Source: Diogma glabrata
Lineage: Eukaryota; Arthropoda; Insecta; Diptera; Cylindrotomidae
DNA length: 64,000 nucleotides
NCBI GenBank assembly: GCA_963693315.1
Contig: OY856188.1
Coordinates: 214,776,453 to 214,840,452, forward strand
Direction of reading: 5' to 3'
A model generated the notes under the pieces. It did no database searches. It was not told where the DNA came from and saw only the letters and a program-made list of their open reading frames with translations. Positions 1 through 11,730 of this stretch are shown here, piece by piece (within the stretch, counting starts at the first letter, position 1; every line of letters starts with the position of its first letter). Position numbers and translations under genes: made by a program.

Positions 1-356
1 TAAATCACCCTATATTTTAACGCAAGGTCTACTTTAAGTCACACAAATATTTTCCAAGTAATGTATAATCCTACAACCTTACTTTTGCAAGGTCAATACA
101 AAATAAAAGCTACAGTATACCTCATGTAGGTTAATTTTTTCTATGCATATTGTGATGGGCGTTACACAAATACCTGCATTACAATTTCATCAATAAAATG
201 ATTACTACTTACCTGATTACTTCCAATTTTCTTACAACAAATAAAAACGAGTCGCAGTATCGACAACAAATAAAAATGGTGGCCTGTCAATAACAAAAAA
301 TCATGTTGTTATCTTAGTAAATTTTGTCCATACTATACTGACTGAATAGAATATAA
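1..356. other. AT-rich intergenic DNA
   Basis: No coding region, RNA gene or repeat could be recognised here. Confidence 0.5.
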
Positions 357-456
357 TTCATCCGTCAGCACCCTCGCCAGCACTCATAAGATATAACCTT
401 GGCTAGTGATATCTCACTGATGTTGCCAATGGAAGGTGATATCTCTCGTTAGATAA
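357..456 (+). repeat. Dispersed repeat, copy 1 (TTGGCTAGTGATATCTCACT family)
   Basis: This stretch matches the reverse complement of 27588-27692 over about 100 bases. The best shared block is TTGGCTAGTGATATCTCACT; before it come TTCATCCG and TAAGATAT blocks and after it TTGCCA. It is therefore a member of a dispersed repeat family of unknown class. The second copy lies inside the Helitron at 25808-30079. No termini or target duplication were identified. Confidence 0.65.
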
Positions 457-2452
457 AAATTTTAAATAATTTATACAAATCAACAAAAACATCATGCGTA
501 AAACACCATGGCAAAAATAAAAATAATATTACTATGATAACAAAAATTTCAATCAATCAAAAATCTCTAAACAAATAAATCGTATATATGTGCAATGTTA
601 TACCGAAGTAAATTTTCTTAGATATAATATAACCCATATCAACTCATACAACTTCAGCCATAAAATTCTTACGATTACCTGATTATCAATTTTAACCATA
701 TCCAATACAAATAATCCTATACCTCCATTTTTATTTCAATTTTCGACCAATAAATTTCATATTAATTTTATGTCAAGTTCTAATCCGCTTGATTAATACA
801 TTACTACAAAAGGATTAGATGAATGAAAACAAAAGTTTATAAAAAAATTTGATAAGAAAACTTTGACGTACAAACACAAATATAAATAAAATAAATCACA
901 AAAACAAAACACAAAGAAAATACTTTGTAAGATAAAATAACTCAAATTGAAAGGTTTTTTAAATTTATAATAAAGAAGTGCAAATCTCTTATAGCACAGC
1001 ACGTAATTGGCGAAATACGAGCGAGGACTGTATAATTGAAGTAAACGCAGCGCAAATACGTGTGTAGAGTTTTTTTAATTTTGACACGCACAATTTTTGA
1101 AATATTGACATCTTATAACGTTTTTAATTTTTGGTTGGCATTGAAATTGGCATTCTTTCCTCTTCTTAGAAACATTGATGCATCATGTTTACGCAATGGA
1201 ACCGTATTATCGAAGAAAAAAGTGTTGATGATCAATAAAATCAATGAAACATAAGACGCATTACTTACTTTACTACATAAAACTGGCCGTAAATTGACAA
1301 ACCTCAAGTAAGCCATGTATAAAACGAAAATATTCTTGTACTTGAATGTAATTGAAGGTCTTGATGCAAAAAATCCAATAAAATTGTTTGTTATATTAAT
1401 AATCGCGATTATTGAACTACCCCGACTAGAATTCTTATTTCGGTTCGAATAAAGATGATGTTTGGCCAACCAAACTGGGCATTCGGTCCTAATGAGCATT
1501 CCATATGACGACCTCATGCTGAAAGCAACGCATGTCCACATTCGAATTCCATTTGGACTAGCTAATGCGGACTGCATTAGGTCTAAATTTGTGCTGCCGA
1601 AGAATGTTTTCTGAATGCAGCAACTATACTATGACCAAATCACGGCCTAATAAAAATAAAAACATCAATGTGATTCAATCATATTTCTATAATTTTTTCC
1701 TGATGAAGTTCCCAAGCGGTCACCCGTTTAAGTTGTAGACCTTCACTGTGCTTCCTTGTAAGTGATGTTGTCGTCTTAGCCACTTCTCCATCTCGCCCAT
1801 AAATATATCTTATCATCATTGATTATTTCTATGAGTTTTTATATATTTCTTCGATTTGTATGAATTGTAATTCGCCTATCTTTTAAATTTCTAAAAAATA
1901 TGATGTACTGTCAAATTCTCAAAAACAACTGCCTCTGTTTCTAGCTTGGTACCCAAAACGAAACATTTTTATTCATCACAATAAAGTCAGAAATTCTTAA
2001 AATAACTTCATTGTTTTTCAATTGAACTATAGAGTCATTCATTTTTATCGATTGACTATTATACTCATTGGTATGAAAAACTGTTGCTGCAAAAATACAT
2101 GTTTCAAATATAGGTCCTGAGCCAGTTACATATAGCAAAGTTTTTAAGAATGAGGGGTGGAATACCGTCGGGGCCTGCAGATTTGTTGATATTGATAGAA
2201 CAAAAGTTTATTATTGGACAACAAGTTGTTGACTTGACAACAGTTGAAGAACGAATGGTTGTTCAATAAATAGTGAGTCCATGGATGCCTCTACATAGAA
2301 CAACTTGAGAAGACTACCTTCAAAGTCGTATTTCTTAGGAAATTTGAAATCAAGTCTATTCGAATATATATTCAAGTCTATTCGAATACAATACATTGTA
2401 AATATTAAATGAACTTATTTTCGACTATTATCATAAATCTTGTATAAGCTTA
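457..2452. other. AT-rich DNA without recognised genes
   Basis: Several open frames occur. The longest is 154 codons on the minus strand at 1113-1577. Its product is rich in Asn, Ile and Phe with no motif I recognise and no upstream context, and I treat it as chance. A short imperfect palindrome (TTATTG...CAATAA) lies around 2211-2269. Confidence 0.4.
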
Positions 2453-2454
2453 TA

Positions 2455-2714
2455 CACGGAGAGAATTTTTGCACTAACTAGAAATACAAAAAATAACATG
2501 CGCGTTTCGAAATATTTCAGTAAAAATATTTCTGTCCAATAGTGAACTTTAACTTCTCGTAAGTAAATTTCATTACTTACGAGACGTTACAGTAAAATAA
2601 TTACTAACGAGACGGCAAAATTTATTATTGAATAGAAATATTTTTACTGAAATATTTTAAAACGCGCACTTGTCATTTTTTGCACTTATAGTTAGTGCAC
2701 AAATTCTCTCTGTG
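2455..2714. mobile_element. Palindromic MITE with TA target duplication
   Basis: The ends are inverted copies of each other: CACGGAGAGAATTTTTGCAC on the left and, read inward from the right, CACAGAGAGAATTTGTGCAC. The inverted match continues through most of the element, including a central CTCGTAAGTAA/TTACTTACGAG palindrome. TA flanks both sides (2453-2454 and 2715-2716). The element is about 260 bp and non-coding. A TA duplication fits a Tc1/mariner-type or related non-autonomous element. The larger element at 11731-12738 starts with a similar CACGGA end and has the same flanks, so the two may be mobilised by the same enzyme. Confidence 0.8.
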
Positions 2715-2716
2715 TA

Positions 2717-3098
2717 CAAAAATTTCCAGGCATTTCTTTGTCCTGCCTGGCTTTGGCTAATCTGTCAATTGCATTATGCGGTTGACATTCGTGATTTGAA
2801 GTTCATTCCTAACTTGAGGATCCTACTATTTGTCCTTATATGGAAGCTTTATGACGGTTCCGAACGTAAGCCGCATTTGAGTATTTTCTTGACCTGCATA
2901 ATGACGAGATAGCGCCGCAGGTAACAGGCCTTCCGAAATTGGGCATATTACTAGTCGTCCTAATGACGAGGTAACTCCGTAATTGTTAGGTTTTCCGAAT
3001 TTTGGTATTCCTCATTCGGCCCGAAAATATTTTTAGGTCTGTCGAACTACAAATTCTAGTCGGGATGTACTTTAATGAAGAATTTATTTATATCTTCT
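2717..3098. other. Intergenic DNA, nothing recognised
   Basis: No coding signal or repeat was recognised between the MITE and the large TIR element. Confidence 0.4.
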
Positions 3099-5593
3099 GC
3101 AAGATGGTGTAACATCACTTTTGACGATTCTATCGTATTTTACGCTAATCGGTAAGTTCAAAGTTGTAACACAAAACGACTATCGTAAATACGATAATCT
3201 ATCACATTGAGTTCTGTTAGTAATAAAGTTTTGTTTTTACAGTTTGTTTTGACAATACATAATTAAAAACACAAACAGAAAATAAAACAAAATCATTAAA
3301 ATTTTATTAAATATATTGAACATAAAACCAATCTATATAATACATATTAAAATGCGAGTAATATTTAATTAAATGGTTTGTTCTTGGTAATCTTGGAATC
3401 ATTAATTTTAATAAAGTTTCACAACTGTAGGAAACAAATATCTGCAAAAATACTTTAAGAAAAGATTTAAAAATAATTTATACAAAATTAAATAACTTTT
3501 TCTTACATGTAAATTTTCTTAAATGTAGTTGGTAACGCCGTCCGTTAAAACGTATCTGGAAACAAATATATCAATTAAGATTGAATTCAAAAAAAGCTTG
3601 TAAAAAAATTGCAACCACAATTGTTCCCAAAAAAAAAAAAAAAAAAAAAAAACAAAAATTGTTATATATTAAGCCAATATTCCATACGATGCTAAAATGA
3701 TAATAACTATCAATAGTTTCAGAAATTTAAATGAGTTAGATTTATCTTATATTTAAATCAAATTGTTTTGGTCAACTGTCATATTATTCACCACTTACTG
3801 CATTACTCATTAAGTGCGTTTAGTTTTTTCCTTCTAATTATTGTAAAATTGTATCAAAGGTTGGTATTAATGTTTCGGTGGACATATTTTTTTTCATGAC
3901 AGTTGTCAAAAACAAAGCACTTTTTCACTATATAAGATTTAGATTTATCGATCTTTTTTTAGTCTTAAAATTAAAGTCTGTGAATAAATTGTAAATATTA
4001 AATTTCTAGTTTACTTTATTAAAAACAAAAAAAAGGAAAATTTGTGTATTATCACAAATGTATTGTTGAGTTTTTACAAGTGTATTGTGGCAGCCAGGAG
4101 GAAATTAAAATAATAAAATCAAACAAATAAACATCGTATAATGGTTTTTTAGAGTTTTGGTTGGCTAATTAAATTTCTTTGCAGGTGATGATGGAAACAC
4201 CTAGATTGTTTTTTAGATATATCATCTCTTCGACCACCTTTGTTAGGCGCACCAAAACTATTTTGATTTAGTTCATCGATCAACAAATTTATATTTGATT
4301 GTTCATATCTTCGATCGCCATTGTCAGGCGCAACAAATTTATATTATATTTCATATCTTCGACCGCCATTGTTAGGCGCAACAAATTTATATTATATTTC
4401 ATGTCTTCAACCGCCATTGTTAGGCGCACCAAAACTATTTTAATTTAGTTCATCGATCAACAAATTTATATTTGATTGTTCATATCTTCGATCGCCATTA
4501 TCAGGCGCAACCAATTTATATTATATTTCATATCTTCGACCGCCATTGTCAGGCGCAACATATTTACATTTCATATCTTCGATCGCCATTGTTAGGCGCA
4601 ACAAATTTATATTATATTTCGTATCTTTGATCGCCATTGTCAGGCGCAACATATGTACATTTCATATCTTCGATCGCCATTGTTAGGCGCAACAAATTTA
4701 TATTATATTTCGTATCTTTGATCGCCATTGTCAGGCGCAACATATGTACATTTCATATCTTCGATCGCCATTGTTAGGCGCAACAAATTTATATTATATT
4801 TCGTATCTTTGACCGCCATTGTCAGGCGCAACAAACTTACATTTCATATCTTCGATCGCCATTGTTAGGCGCAACAAATTTATATTTGATTGTTCATATC
4901 TTTGATCGCCGTTATCAGGCGCAACAAATTTATATTATATTTCATATCTTCGACCGCCATTGTCAGGCGCAACAAACTTACATTTCATATCTTCGATCGC
5001 CATTGTCAGGCGCAACAAATTTATATTATACTTCATATCTTCGACCGCCATTGTCAGGTGCAACAAATTTATAGCATATTTCATATCTTCGATCGCCATT
5101 GTCAGGCGCAACCAAGTACATTTCATATCCTCGATCGCCATTGCTGGGCGCAACCAATTTATAGTACATTTCATATCTTCGATCGCCATTATCAGGCGCA
5201 ACAAATTTATATTTTATTGTTCGTATCTTCGATCGCCATTGCTTGGCGCAATTGAAATTTTTTTTAAAATACAGTCCACTGGCCAGTAGTAATATCGTGA
5301 TTTTAAGTATTTTATTTAACTTTAAAAATGTAATTTTTAGGAAAGTATAAATGTTATTCACATAAAAAAATTGAATAAAATAAAAATTAAATTAAAATAA
5401 CGAAATTTAAATTTGCAGAATGACATTTGTCGTTCATAAAAAATTTCGAAATTGATTCAGAACGTTCTAAAAACATTTAGAACTTGGTGTTGCCATACTT
5501 AACCGACCGTCGTATCGTAAATGTTACAACATACCACTTCATCGTAAAATACGATTTGATAAACGCCAACGATGTGATGTTACAACATCTTGC
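3099..5593. mobile_element. 2.5-kb non-autonomous TIR element carrying a minisatellite
   Basis: About 95 bp at the left end (3099-3195) recurs in inverted form at the right end (5505-5593). The outermost bases are GCAAGATGGTGTAACATCAC on the left and GCAAGATGTTGTAACATCAC read inward from the right, and both arms share a TCGTATTTTACG block. The interior has no credible open frame; about 1 kb of it is a tandem array (4220-5252). On the right the arm can be extended to a hAT-like CAGTGGCAAG terminus, but the left end does not match that extension and no target duplication was found. The superfamily is therefore uncertain. Confidence 0.7.
4220..5252. repeat. Minisatellite of 43- and 48-bp units with an internal hairpin
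   Basis: About 22 units carry the core ATATCTTCGATCGCCATTGT followed by CAGGCGCAAC. Unit lengths alternate between roughly 43 and 48 bp. Between about 4565 and 4800 a 91-bp dimer is repeated with exact spacing (core ends at 4589, 4680 and 4771), which indicates higher-order amplification. Each unit contains a short hairpin, CGCC-ATTGTCA-GGCG. Open frames across the array on both strands only reflect units that avoid stops and are not genes. Confidence 0.9.
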
Positions 5594-5756
5594 CACTGAA
5601 GTGTTTTCGTAATTATTGAACTCTTTTTTGAGACAACGAAATAGTATATTATTTAATTAGGAGCTAAACTCTAAAGTGCTCCTTTTTGTGTTGAGTCTAT
5701 AGTTATACAATTATAGGCGATACACAAAAAGTCACCTTAGTTCCGTATTAAATACA
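5594..5756. repeat. Short inverted repeats flanking the TIR element
   Basis: Between 5660 and 5735 there are two small hairpins. One is GGAGC...GCTCC. The other is an outer pair, CTTTTTGTGT matched by ATACACAAAAAG. They could be the remains of a small palindromic element. No target duplication was identified. Confidence 0.35.
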
Positions 5757-6197
5757 CTATTTTTTCGGCAAACGTTTAAATTTTATATAAATATGAAATT
5801 ATAATACATCAAAAATTTATAAATATGATTTATTACAGTCAAAATAAAAAACATTTAAATTTGTATAAATAAAATTTTTTATCAAAGCAAGCTAAAATTC
5901 AAAATTTCACTCTTCAATTAAACTATTTGTTATGATTTGTTGTCATAGTTACATACAATAATTCAAAATTACATAATCTAATCAGAATCAATTTCTTATT
6001 TTTTGTTGTCATAGTTTTACAATTTGTTTGAAAAAATAACAAAATAACAAATGCTACTTTACTATCGCCGTAATATAAAATAAAAGTGGCGTTACTTTTG
6101 CAGCCGCTTGGATTATAAGTCAAAAAAGTAAGACTTTAACTAACTCCCAGTTTTAACAGTAAAGTTAAATTTTACAGCCGTTTGCCAAAAAATAGTT
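5757..6197. mobile_element. Candidate 440-bp MITE with inverted ends
   Basis: CTATTTTTTCGGCAAACG near 5760-5778 is matched in inverted form by CGTTTGCCAAAAAATAGT at 6178-6197. The interior is AT-rich and non-coding and contains a duplicated TTGTTGTCATAGTT (near 5938 and 6003). The inverted ends are short and no target duplication is clear, so this is a moderate-confidence element. Confidence 0.5.
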
Positions 6198-7054
6198 TAT
6201 TAATAGTTCATTATGATACAACGACGTAAAGCTAAGGTTTTGGACGTATGTGTAGCTTGCGAATCGAGGCGCCAGTCGAGATTTGCACCCACTTTAAGTC
6301 CAAAATGGCTTACGTCCGTGCATTTACTATTTTTTATTCGCCGCAAGCAAAATATTTAAAAAAAATTGGTTACATTCAAATTCAAAATTACAAATTTTAT
6401 AAATTTTTAAATAAAAATATGTTGAACAAGTAGCCTATGACCAATATATTTGTTATTTATTTTCAAACAAATCGTATAACTATAACAACAAAGAATAACA
6501 AATATTTCAATTGGATTAGGAAATTTGGAATCGAAAGTTTGCTTTGATAAAATTTTCTATTTTTTATAGAATTTAAACAAATACAAATGTTTTTTACTTT
6601 GTTGGACGAAACTGTGACAGCAAATATATGGTTAAAAAGTGACACTTTAAAGCCGCATATCACAGTAATAAATAAAGTAACACTTTGATATGTAGGCGAA
6701 TAAAAACGCTGTTTTTAAATTCCTATACAACGAGTAAAATATTTTATTGGTTATTTTACCGTAAAATTACCGGTAAGATTGGTAAAATTGGTAAAATAGG
6801 TAAAATATAAAACTGGATTAAAAAATTAAATTATGGTTGCAATTTTAATTAATTCAAAAATTAATTGACTATATCACAATCATTTCTATAGTTTATAATG
6901 CAAATCAAATTAGTTTAGTTAGTTTAGGTTTGTTTAGATGCAAATCAAATATATTATTATGGAGTGTAAATATACTTACTCGCAGAGTATTTATAGACAG
7001 GAATATACATAATCAGCAACGGAAAATTCTTTTATGTCTATAAAAAAATGAACG
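6198..7054. other. Gene-free stretch with TTACCGGTAA-type repeats
   Basis: Around 6740-6815 is a run of short direct repeats (GGTAAAATTGGTAAAATAGG). Related sequence appears in inverted orientation at 8340-8432, so the decayed Helitron fragment between them is bracketed by an imperfect inverted repeat. Otherwise nothing is recognised. Confidence 0.4.
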
Positions 7055-7965
7055 AAAACCAGCTCTTGTTTACTTAGCAGTTTATCTTGAAACAGACAAC
7101 ACGTTTTTTTCACAAGTGAAAAAATGGAACAAATCCTGAACCAACTGGCTACAACAATGACTGCTTTCTTCACAGTTATTTCGAAGTTATGCGTTTGTAG
7201 GAGCACTACTGTATTCGGAAATGCTTACGTATTACACATGGTATGGAAATATAAAACATTTGAACGGCACAAATGCAAAAATTGAATCTAGAGAAAACCA
7301 AGCATATTCATTGAAACCTACTATATGTTCAAACTGTATGCAATGCATCCCAATCTAGATAAATATACTACTTATATCGCATGTGGTTGGAAAATGAGCC
7401 CAGCTCAACGAATTTTCAACATTGAGAATTGTCAAAGGCATTAAACGTGTGAGTGTCATTCCACATATGCCAAAACCGACAATGGGATGGATACATTAAT
7501 TACGCGTGCAATAATCAAAATCTAATTCGTGCATTGTTTCATTCCCATTCATGGGAAAAAATTATAAAAGGCGAATGACTAAAAAAATTTTGTTTCTTAA
7601 ATTCAAAACAAAAATTTACAAGAAGGGCTGATAATGTTTCGATGCGTTGTGTGTAAGTTCTTAACCGTTTGAGAATGCCATCGACCTGCTGTTGCTCCTT
7701 CGTTTAAAGTAAAAATGTATCGTGAACGAAATTGCTTCCAAATTATTTCCAAATATTCTAGCTTACTATTAGAATCACGATTGGTGAGAAAACGAACTAT
7801 ACTTGCGGCCAACAACAAAGACATCTACGAACATCACATTATTATTCAATCAAACATTCAAAGCGAAGTAACAATATAGAAATCCGTCGACACTGCTACG
7901 GAGGCAAATGAAGCCTCCAACAAAAGTTTTTTAATTCACTCAATCTGTCTCACCCGTACTGCAAT
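7055..7965 (+). pseudogene. Decayed Helitron Rep/helicase protein fragment
   Basis: Reading the plus strand in shifting frames gives peptides characteristic of the long linker and PIF1-type helicase of insect Helitrons. Early on come a YLE-type block, a YSE...YYTW block (about 7200-7235) and a degenerate YxMHPN block. Further on is a block ending RTILAANNKDIYE (about 7770-7830), followed by the IIQSNIQSE and KSVDT..EANEASN stretch (about 7835-7925). In intact Helitrons these flank the cap of the helicase domain. Frameshifts and stops separate the blocks and large parts are missing, so it is a pseudogene. I infer a Helitron copy separate from the one at 25808-30079. Confidence 0.7.
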
Positions 7966-8436
7966 TGAAAAAATCCCCAGTGTACCGATGAAATGCATAA
8001 GATTTACTCTTTTATACGTTTACTCACTCGATCGCCAGGGGTAGTGCATAAAGACAAACTGCTGAGATTCAAGATTGAATGTAATAGTATCACAATGCAA
8101 ACGCACTTTCTTGTCCGAATTGCATATTATCTGAAATGAAATGATTTTCTGGAATCAATAACCTTGGATGACCTCAATCTATAGCTGTTTAAAAAAGTGT
8201 TCAATACCTCAGAACGAGTTTTGTACTAGGATCTATGTTTTCAAAGCCATCGTGTTGTGATAAATATTATTGTTGTTGTAATTAATATTCTAATTCCACA
8301 AAAAAGCACAAACTTTGACTTTTATTAGACAAAAGTTATTCAAATTTTATTGCAATTTTACCAATTTTACCAAGCCTGCGTAATATTACCAATTTTACCG
8401 GAAATTTTACCATGGGTAATATTGCCTTTACATCTG
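7966..8436. other. Gene-free stretch ending in TTTTACC repeats
   Basis: No gene is visible. Positions 8340-8432 hold ATTTTACCAATTTTACC-type repeats that form an imperfect inverted match with 6740-6815. The junction at about 8437 is where the LINE fragment begins. Confidence 0.4.
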
Positions 8437-9475
8437 TAGCCGTATGGAAAGAGGTAATTGACAGAATTCACAAAATGGTTGAGGTTCTTTTTTAAAAATA
8501 TGGACATGAGATAATCTAGTGTGTCCAATTCTTAACCGTGTTAAAACTATTGCTTCTCTACGCGACGATCTAGAAGATGTTGACCATTTTCTGATAGTTT
8601 TTTTAATTTCATATAGTTTGTTATTCGCGAGTGAGCTCCATTCTTGTTACCATTCTGCATTTATTACTTTTTTAGCTATATTAATTTTAAGTCTTGATAA
8701 GGCGTTTTGATACTTTCCCGGAATGGTAAAATATTTGAAGTTTTAGCAAGCAGATCAGCCTTTTCATTCCCTTGAATACCTGAATGTCCTGGTATCCACA
8801 AAAACACAATTTCAACCATGATTTGTAAATTAAATAGTTGAATACGGATTTTTCGAGAAATTGGATTTGTAGTAAACATATTTTCAATGGATTTAAGTGC
8901 ACTAAAAGAGTCTGTAGCTATAACATATTTTCTTGCGATAGAATGTTCAATGAATCTCCATGCAAATGATATTGCCATGAGTTCAGCACTTAAAACAGAA
9001 TAATATGGAGATAACCGAAACTGTTTTTCATTTGTAAGATCTGTATAGCTAGCACCAACGTTATCTGCAGATGATTTCGATCCATCAGTGTAAATGAATG
9101 TAAATTCATTATAATCATTAAGTATTTTTCTAAAAAATATTTGACAGATTTCTGAATTAAATTCCTCCTTTGCAAATTTGTTCATTGAAAAGTTGATATT
9201 AGGTTTGTTTATAATCCAATACGGGACTTCATAATATAAAGGTATCCAAACTTGCGGAATAGGATGAGATATTTTCTGAAGAATTTTGCCACCCATTTCA
9301 ATAAACGAGTTTTTTAATCTGAAATCTGGATTTGTAGCTGCATTGCATGAACCATATAATGGATGAGATGGTTGACTAAGAATTTTATATGTAAGAGTAG
9401 ATATCCTTTGTTTTCTACGAAACTCTTTATATACAAAGCATGTACGTGTTCTAAATAAACGATGCCCCTCTGATA
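8437..9475 (-). pseudogene. Non-LTR retrotransposon RNase H and C-terminal fragment
   Basis: A minus-strand open frame (9296-8676, 206 aa) is an RNase H domain: FIYTDGSK with the first Asp, SAELMAI with the Glu, ATDSFSALKS with the next Asp, and WIPGHSGIQGNEKAD with the last His and Asp. All four catalytic positions are present. Related residues extend upstream to about 9475. Downstream the frame is broken but resumes with AIVLTRLRIGHTRLSH and a short Cys motif (CEFCQLPLS), the zinc-knuckle tail of I/R1/jockey-type LINEs that carry an RNase H. The reverse transcriptase and endonuclease are absent, so the copy is truncated and dead. Confidence 0.85.
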
Positions 9476-9694
9476 TTAGGCTTCACCTATAAAATCGAGA
9501 TTTGCTGAGTTGGTTTTATTTTAAACGGGTTTTACATCATGCAATATAATTCGGAAGCTGTTTTAAAAATTGATAAACAAAAACAATCTAAAGAATAAGT
9601 TTTGTCGCAAAAATGACAAGTAATTTATTCTATATAAGCAAATGAGATGAAGAAATTTTGAGATAAAAAGAAAATTTCAAAGAAAAAAATTGTA
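9476..9694. other. Intergenic DNA
   Basis: No recognisable feature. Confidence 0.4.
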
Positions 9695-9808
9695 CATTAT
9701 ATAACAAGGTTGAGAAGTAAGCTATTATTGACCGAGAACCGGCGTAGCGCCGAGGGATATAATGTTCGAGGTCTATATTAGTCTTCTCAACCGAGGTATA
9801 TATATAGA
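9695..9808. mobile_element. Short palindromic element with GC-rich core (type GCGTAGCG)
   Basis: Inverted arms of about 45 bp are anchored by AAGGTTGAGAAG on the left and CTTCTCAACCG on the right. They flank a small GC-rich centre, GGCGTAGCGCCGAGGG, in otherwise very AT-rich DNA. The whole unit is about 113 bp. A second unit of the same architecture (GAGCGTAGCGAG core on the minus strand) is at 41703-41850. No open frame and no clear target duplication. Confidence 0.55.
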
Positions 9809-10707
9809 ATTTTTTTAAGTACTAACACTAATTATCATATTTGGTTTGTTTAGATTTTGATATTTGTCATTTTACATTTCATTTTTTAAATATCTTAAAA
9901 TATACAACTTAAAACATACAAATTAAACGAAACAAAAGAATGCAATTATTATTTGTTTGTGTTTTTTTGTTCATTTCAATCAAAAATAAAAGAAAAGTTG
10001 TCATTATTCTAGGTAATTTTTTGTTGTTATTATATTGACCTAGGTTGAGAAAAATTGCTTCTCATTCGGGCATTCGAGTAAATAATGACGATTTCTCAAG
10101 TTAGTAGTTAAATAATAAATTGTGTAGAAATTCAGAATTATAGCATAAACTTCATTTGACAAGTTGTCTATTAAATATCTTATTTTTGCTAACATTTCTC
10201 TTGAGTTTCTTTGATTTTTTTTTATATTAGTCTGTGTCGTTTTCTAAGGAAATGATCACTAAAATGATACATATTATTTTATTTTACAATATAAAAAAAA
10301 ATTGACAGACAAATAAAAATATCCTTCGAAATTTTAAGTTATTAGAAAATAATAGAAAGATTAGATAAAACAGAATATATTTCCTGACTTCATAGTGTGC
10401 TGGAAACATTGACATATATCTGTTAAATATTTCTTTATTTTTTGTGTTACATTTAAAATATCATAGGAAAATAGTTGACATTTGTCTAGTCACTTAAGAA
10501 TCTTCTTATTGTATTTTCATCATAAAATTTTGACATGTTCTTAATTTTTTAAGAATTTTCAGTTTCAGAAAGAGAATTTAAAGTTTGATGCGTTAGTAGA
10601 ATTAGAAATGATATATTTATTTCGATGGTAGATGACATTTAATGTAATTAAAATAAGAAATAAAAGTTTATTATGTGTTCATATGTTAACCATAATAGGC
10701 CGGATTG
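9809..10707. other. AT-rich gene-free DNA
   Basis: Nothing recognised apart from a GGTTGAGAAAAATTGCTTCTC block near 10045 that may be a relic of the preceding palindromic family. Confidence 0.4.
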
Positions 10708-10801
10708 TACGTGTTGTTGTCGGTTACAGGTCAGAAGTTTTTTTAACCTCTAGAGGAGGGTACTCACAAAATGGACCTGCCGAGTCCACTCGCTCTGAAC
10801 T

Positions 10802-11230
10802 TGGGGACTGGAGTTATTCAACAAATTCGGCTTTTTAAAATCTTCGGTATTAAGTGCAACATGGAATTTTGCGAAGACTATTAGGCCGAATGAAACGTTT
10901 CAAAGCTTATTTTTTTTGTTGAGGTTTCAGCTACAAGATAAAGGGGTCAATTATATTATAAACAATTATTTGCAAATAACTAAATTCAATTGAAAAATAT
11001 CGTTTTTTAGACATTTTTTCGCAAAAATTTGCAACAAAACATTTTTTTTGTTTTTTTTTATTTTAAGTTATATAGAAAAACTTTTAAGGAACAAGAACGA
11101 AAGAAGGTGCAAGAAAGAAGAAGAAGAAAGTGCACCATTTACGAGTTATATCTAACAGAGAATCAAAGGAAGCTAACAAGGAATCAAAAAAAAATTTCCA
11201 GCCGAATTTGTTGAATAACTCCAGTCCCCA
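10802..11230. mobile_element. 429-bp MITE with 31-bp perfect inverted ends
   Basis: TGGGGACTGGAGTTATTCAA at 10802 onward is matched exactly in inverted form at 11200-11230; the perfect arm is 31 bp. The element sits inside the left arm of the larger TIR element, because the arm resumes immediately after it with a block paired near 13075. It is therefore younger than its host. The interior has no credible gene: the frame at 11029-11214 is Lys/Arg-rich low-complexity sequence. No target duplication is evident. Confidence 0.8.
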
Positions 11231-11730
11231 GGGGGTCAATTCTAACTTGATGCCTTCAAGTCATATGACTTGAATTTCGAAATTTCAAAACTGAAGTCAT
11301 AAATATCGATTCTGTCTGGGTCATATGACTTTTTCCAAACTCATTTGAAATGTCAAAAAAGTCATTAAAAAAAAGCTGTGACTACCGTTATGTAAGAGAA
11401 AAGTTGAAATGCCGAATGAGAAAACGAATGAGACTTGAAATGCCGAATGCTGTGAAAACGATTACATAGAGGAGATTTTGCGACTAAAAAGACGAAAATT
11501 GGAAATAATGGAAGAAATGCTCCAAATTCAAAAGGACAATTTGGCTTGCGTTTGGAAATAATGTTTTACCTTATACCTGTGTTACTATTTTTATTTTAAT
11601 GAATGAATTATAGATTCAATTAATGAATTAAAGAAATTATTAATTTTATAATATTCGTTTGAAATATTTTGAAATGTACAAAATAAGCACTAAAATTGAG
11701 GAGCAATTTCGTCCCGCAATCTTCTGCCTA

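Noticed and set aside
1113..1577. 154-codon minus-strand frame as a gene
   Set aside because: No recognisable motif and no conservation signal visible. Frames of this size occur by chance in 64 kb read on both strands.
4220..5252. CRISPR-like or protein-repeat gene
   Set aside because: Units are contiguous with no unique spacers, and frames exist on both strands because of the array. It is a minisatellite.
6740..8432. A single TIR transposon enclosing the Helitron relic
   Set aside because: The inverted TTACC-type repeats are low-complexity and their ends do not match base for base. No target duplication was found.
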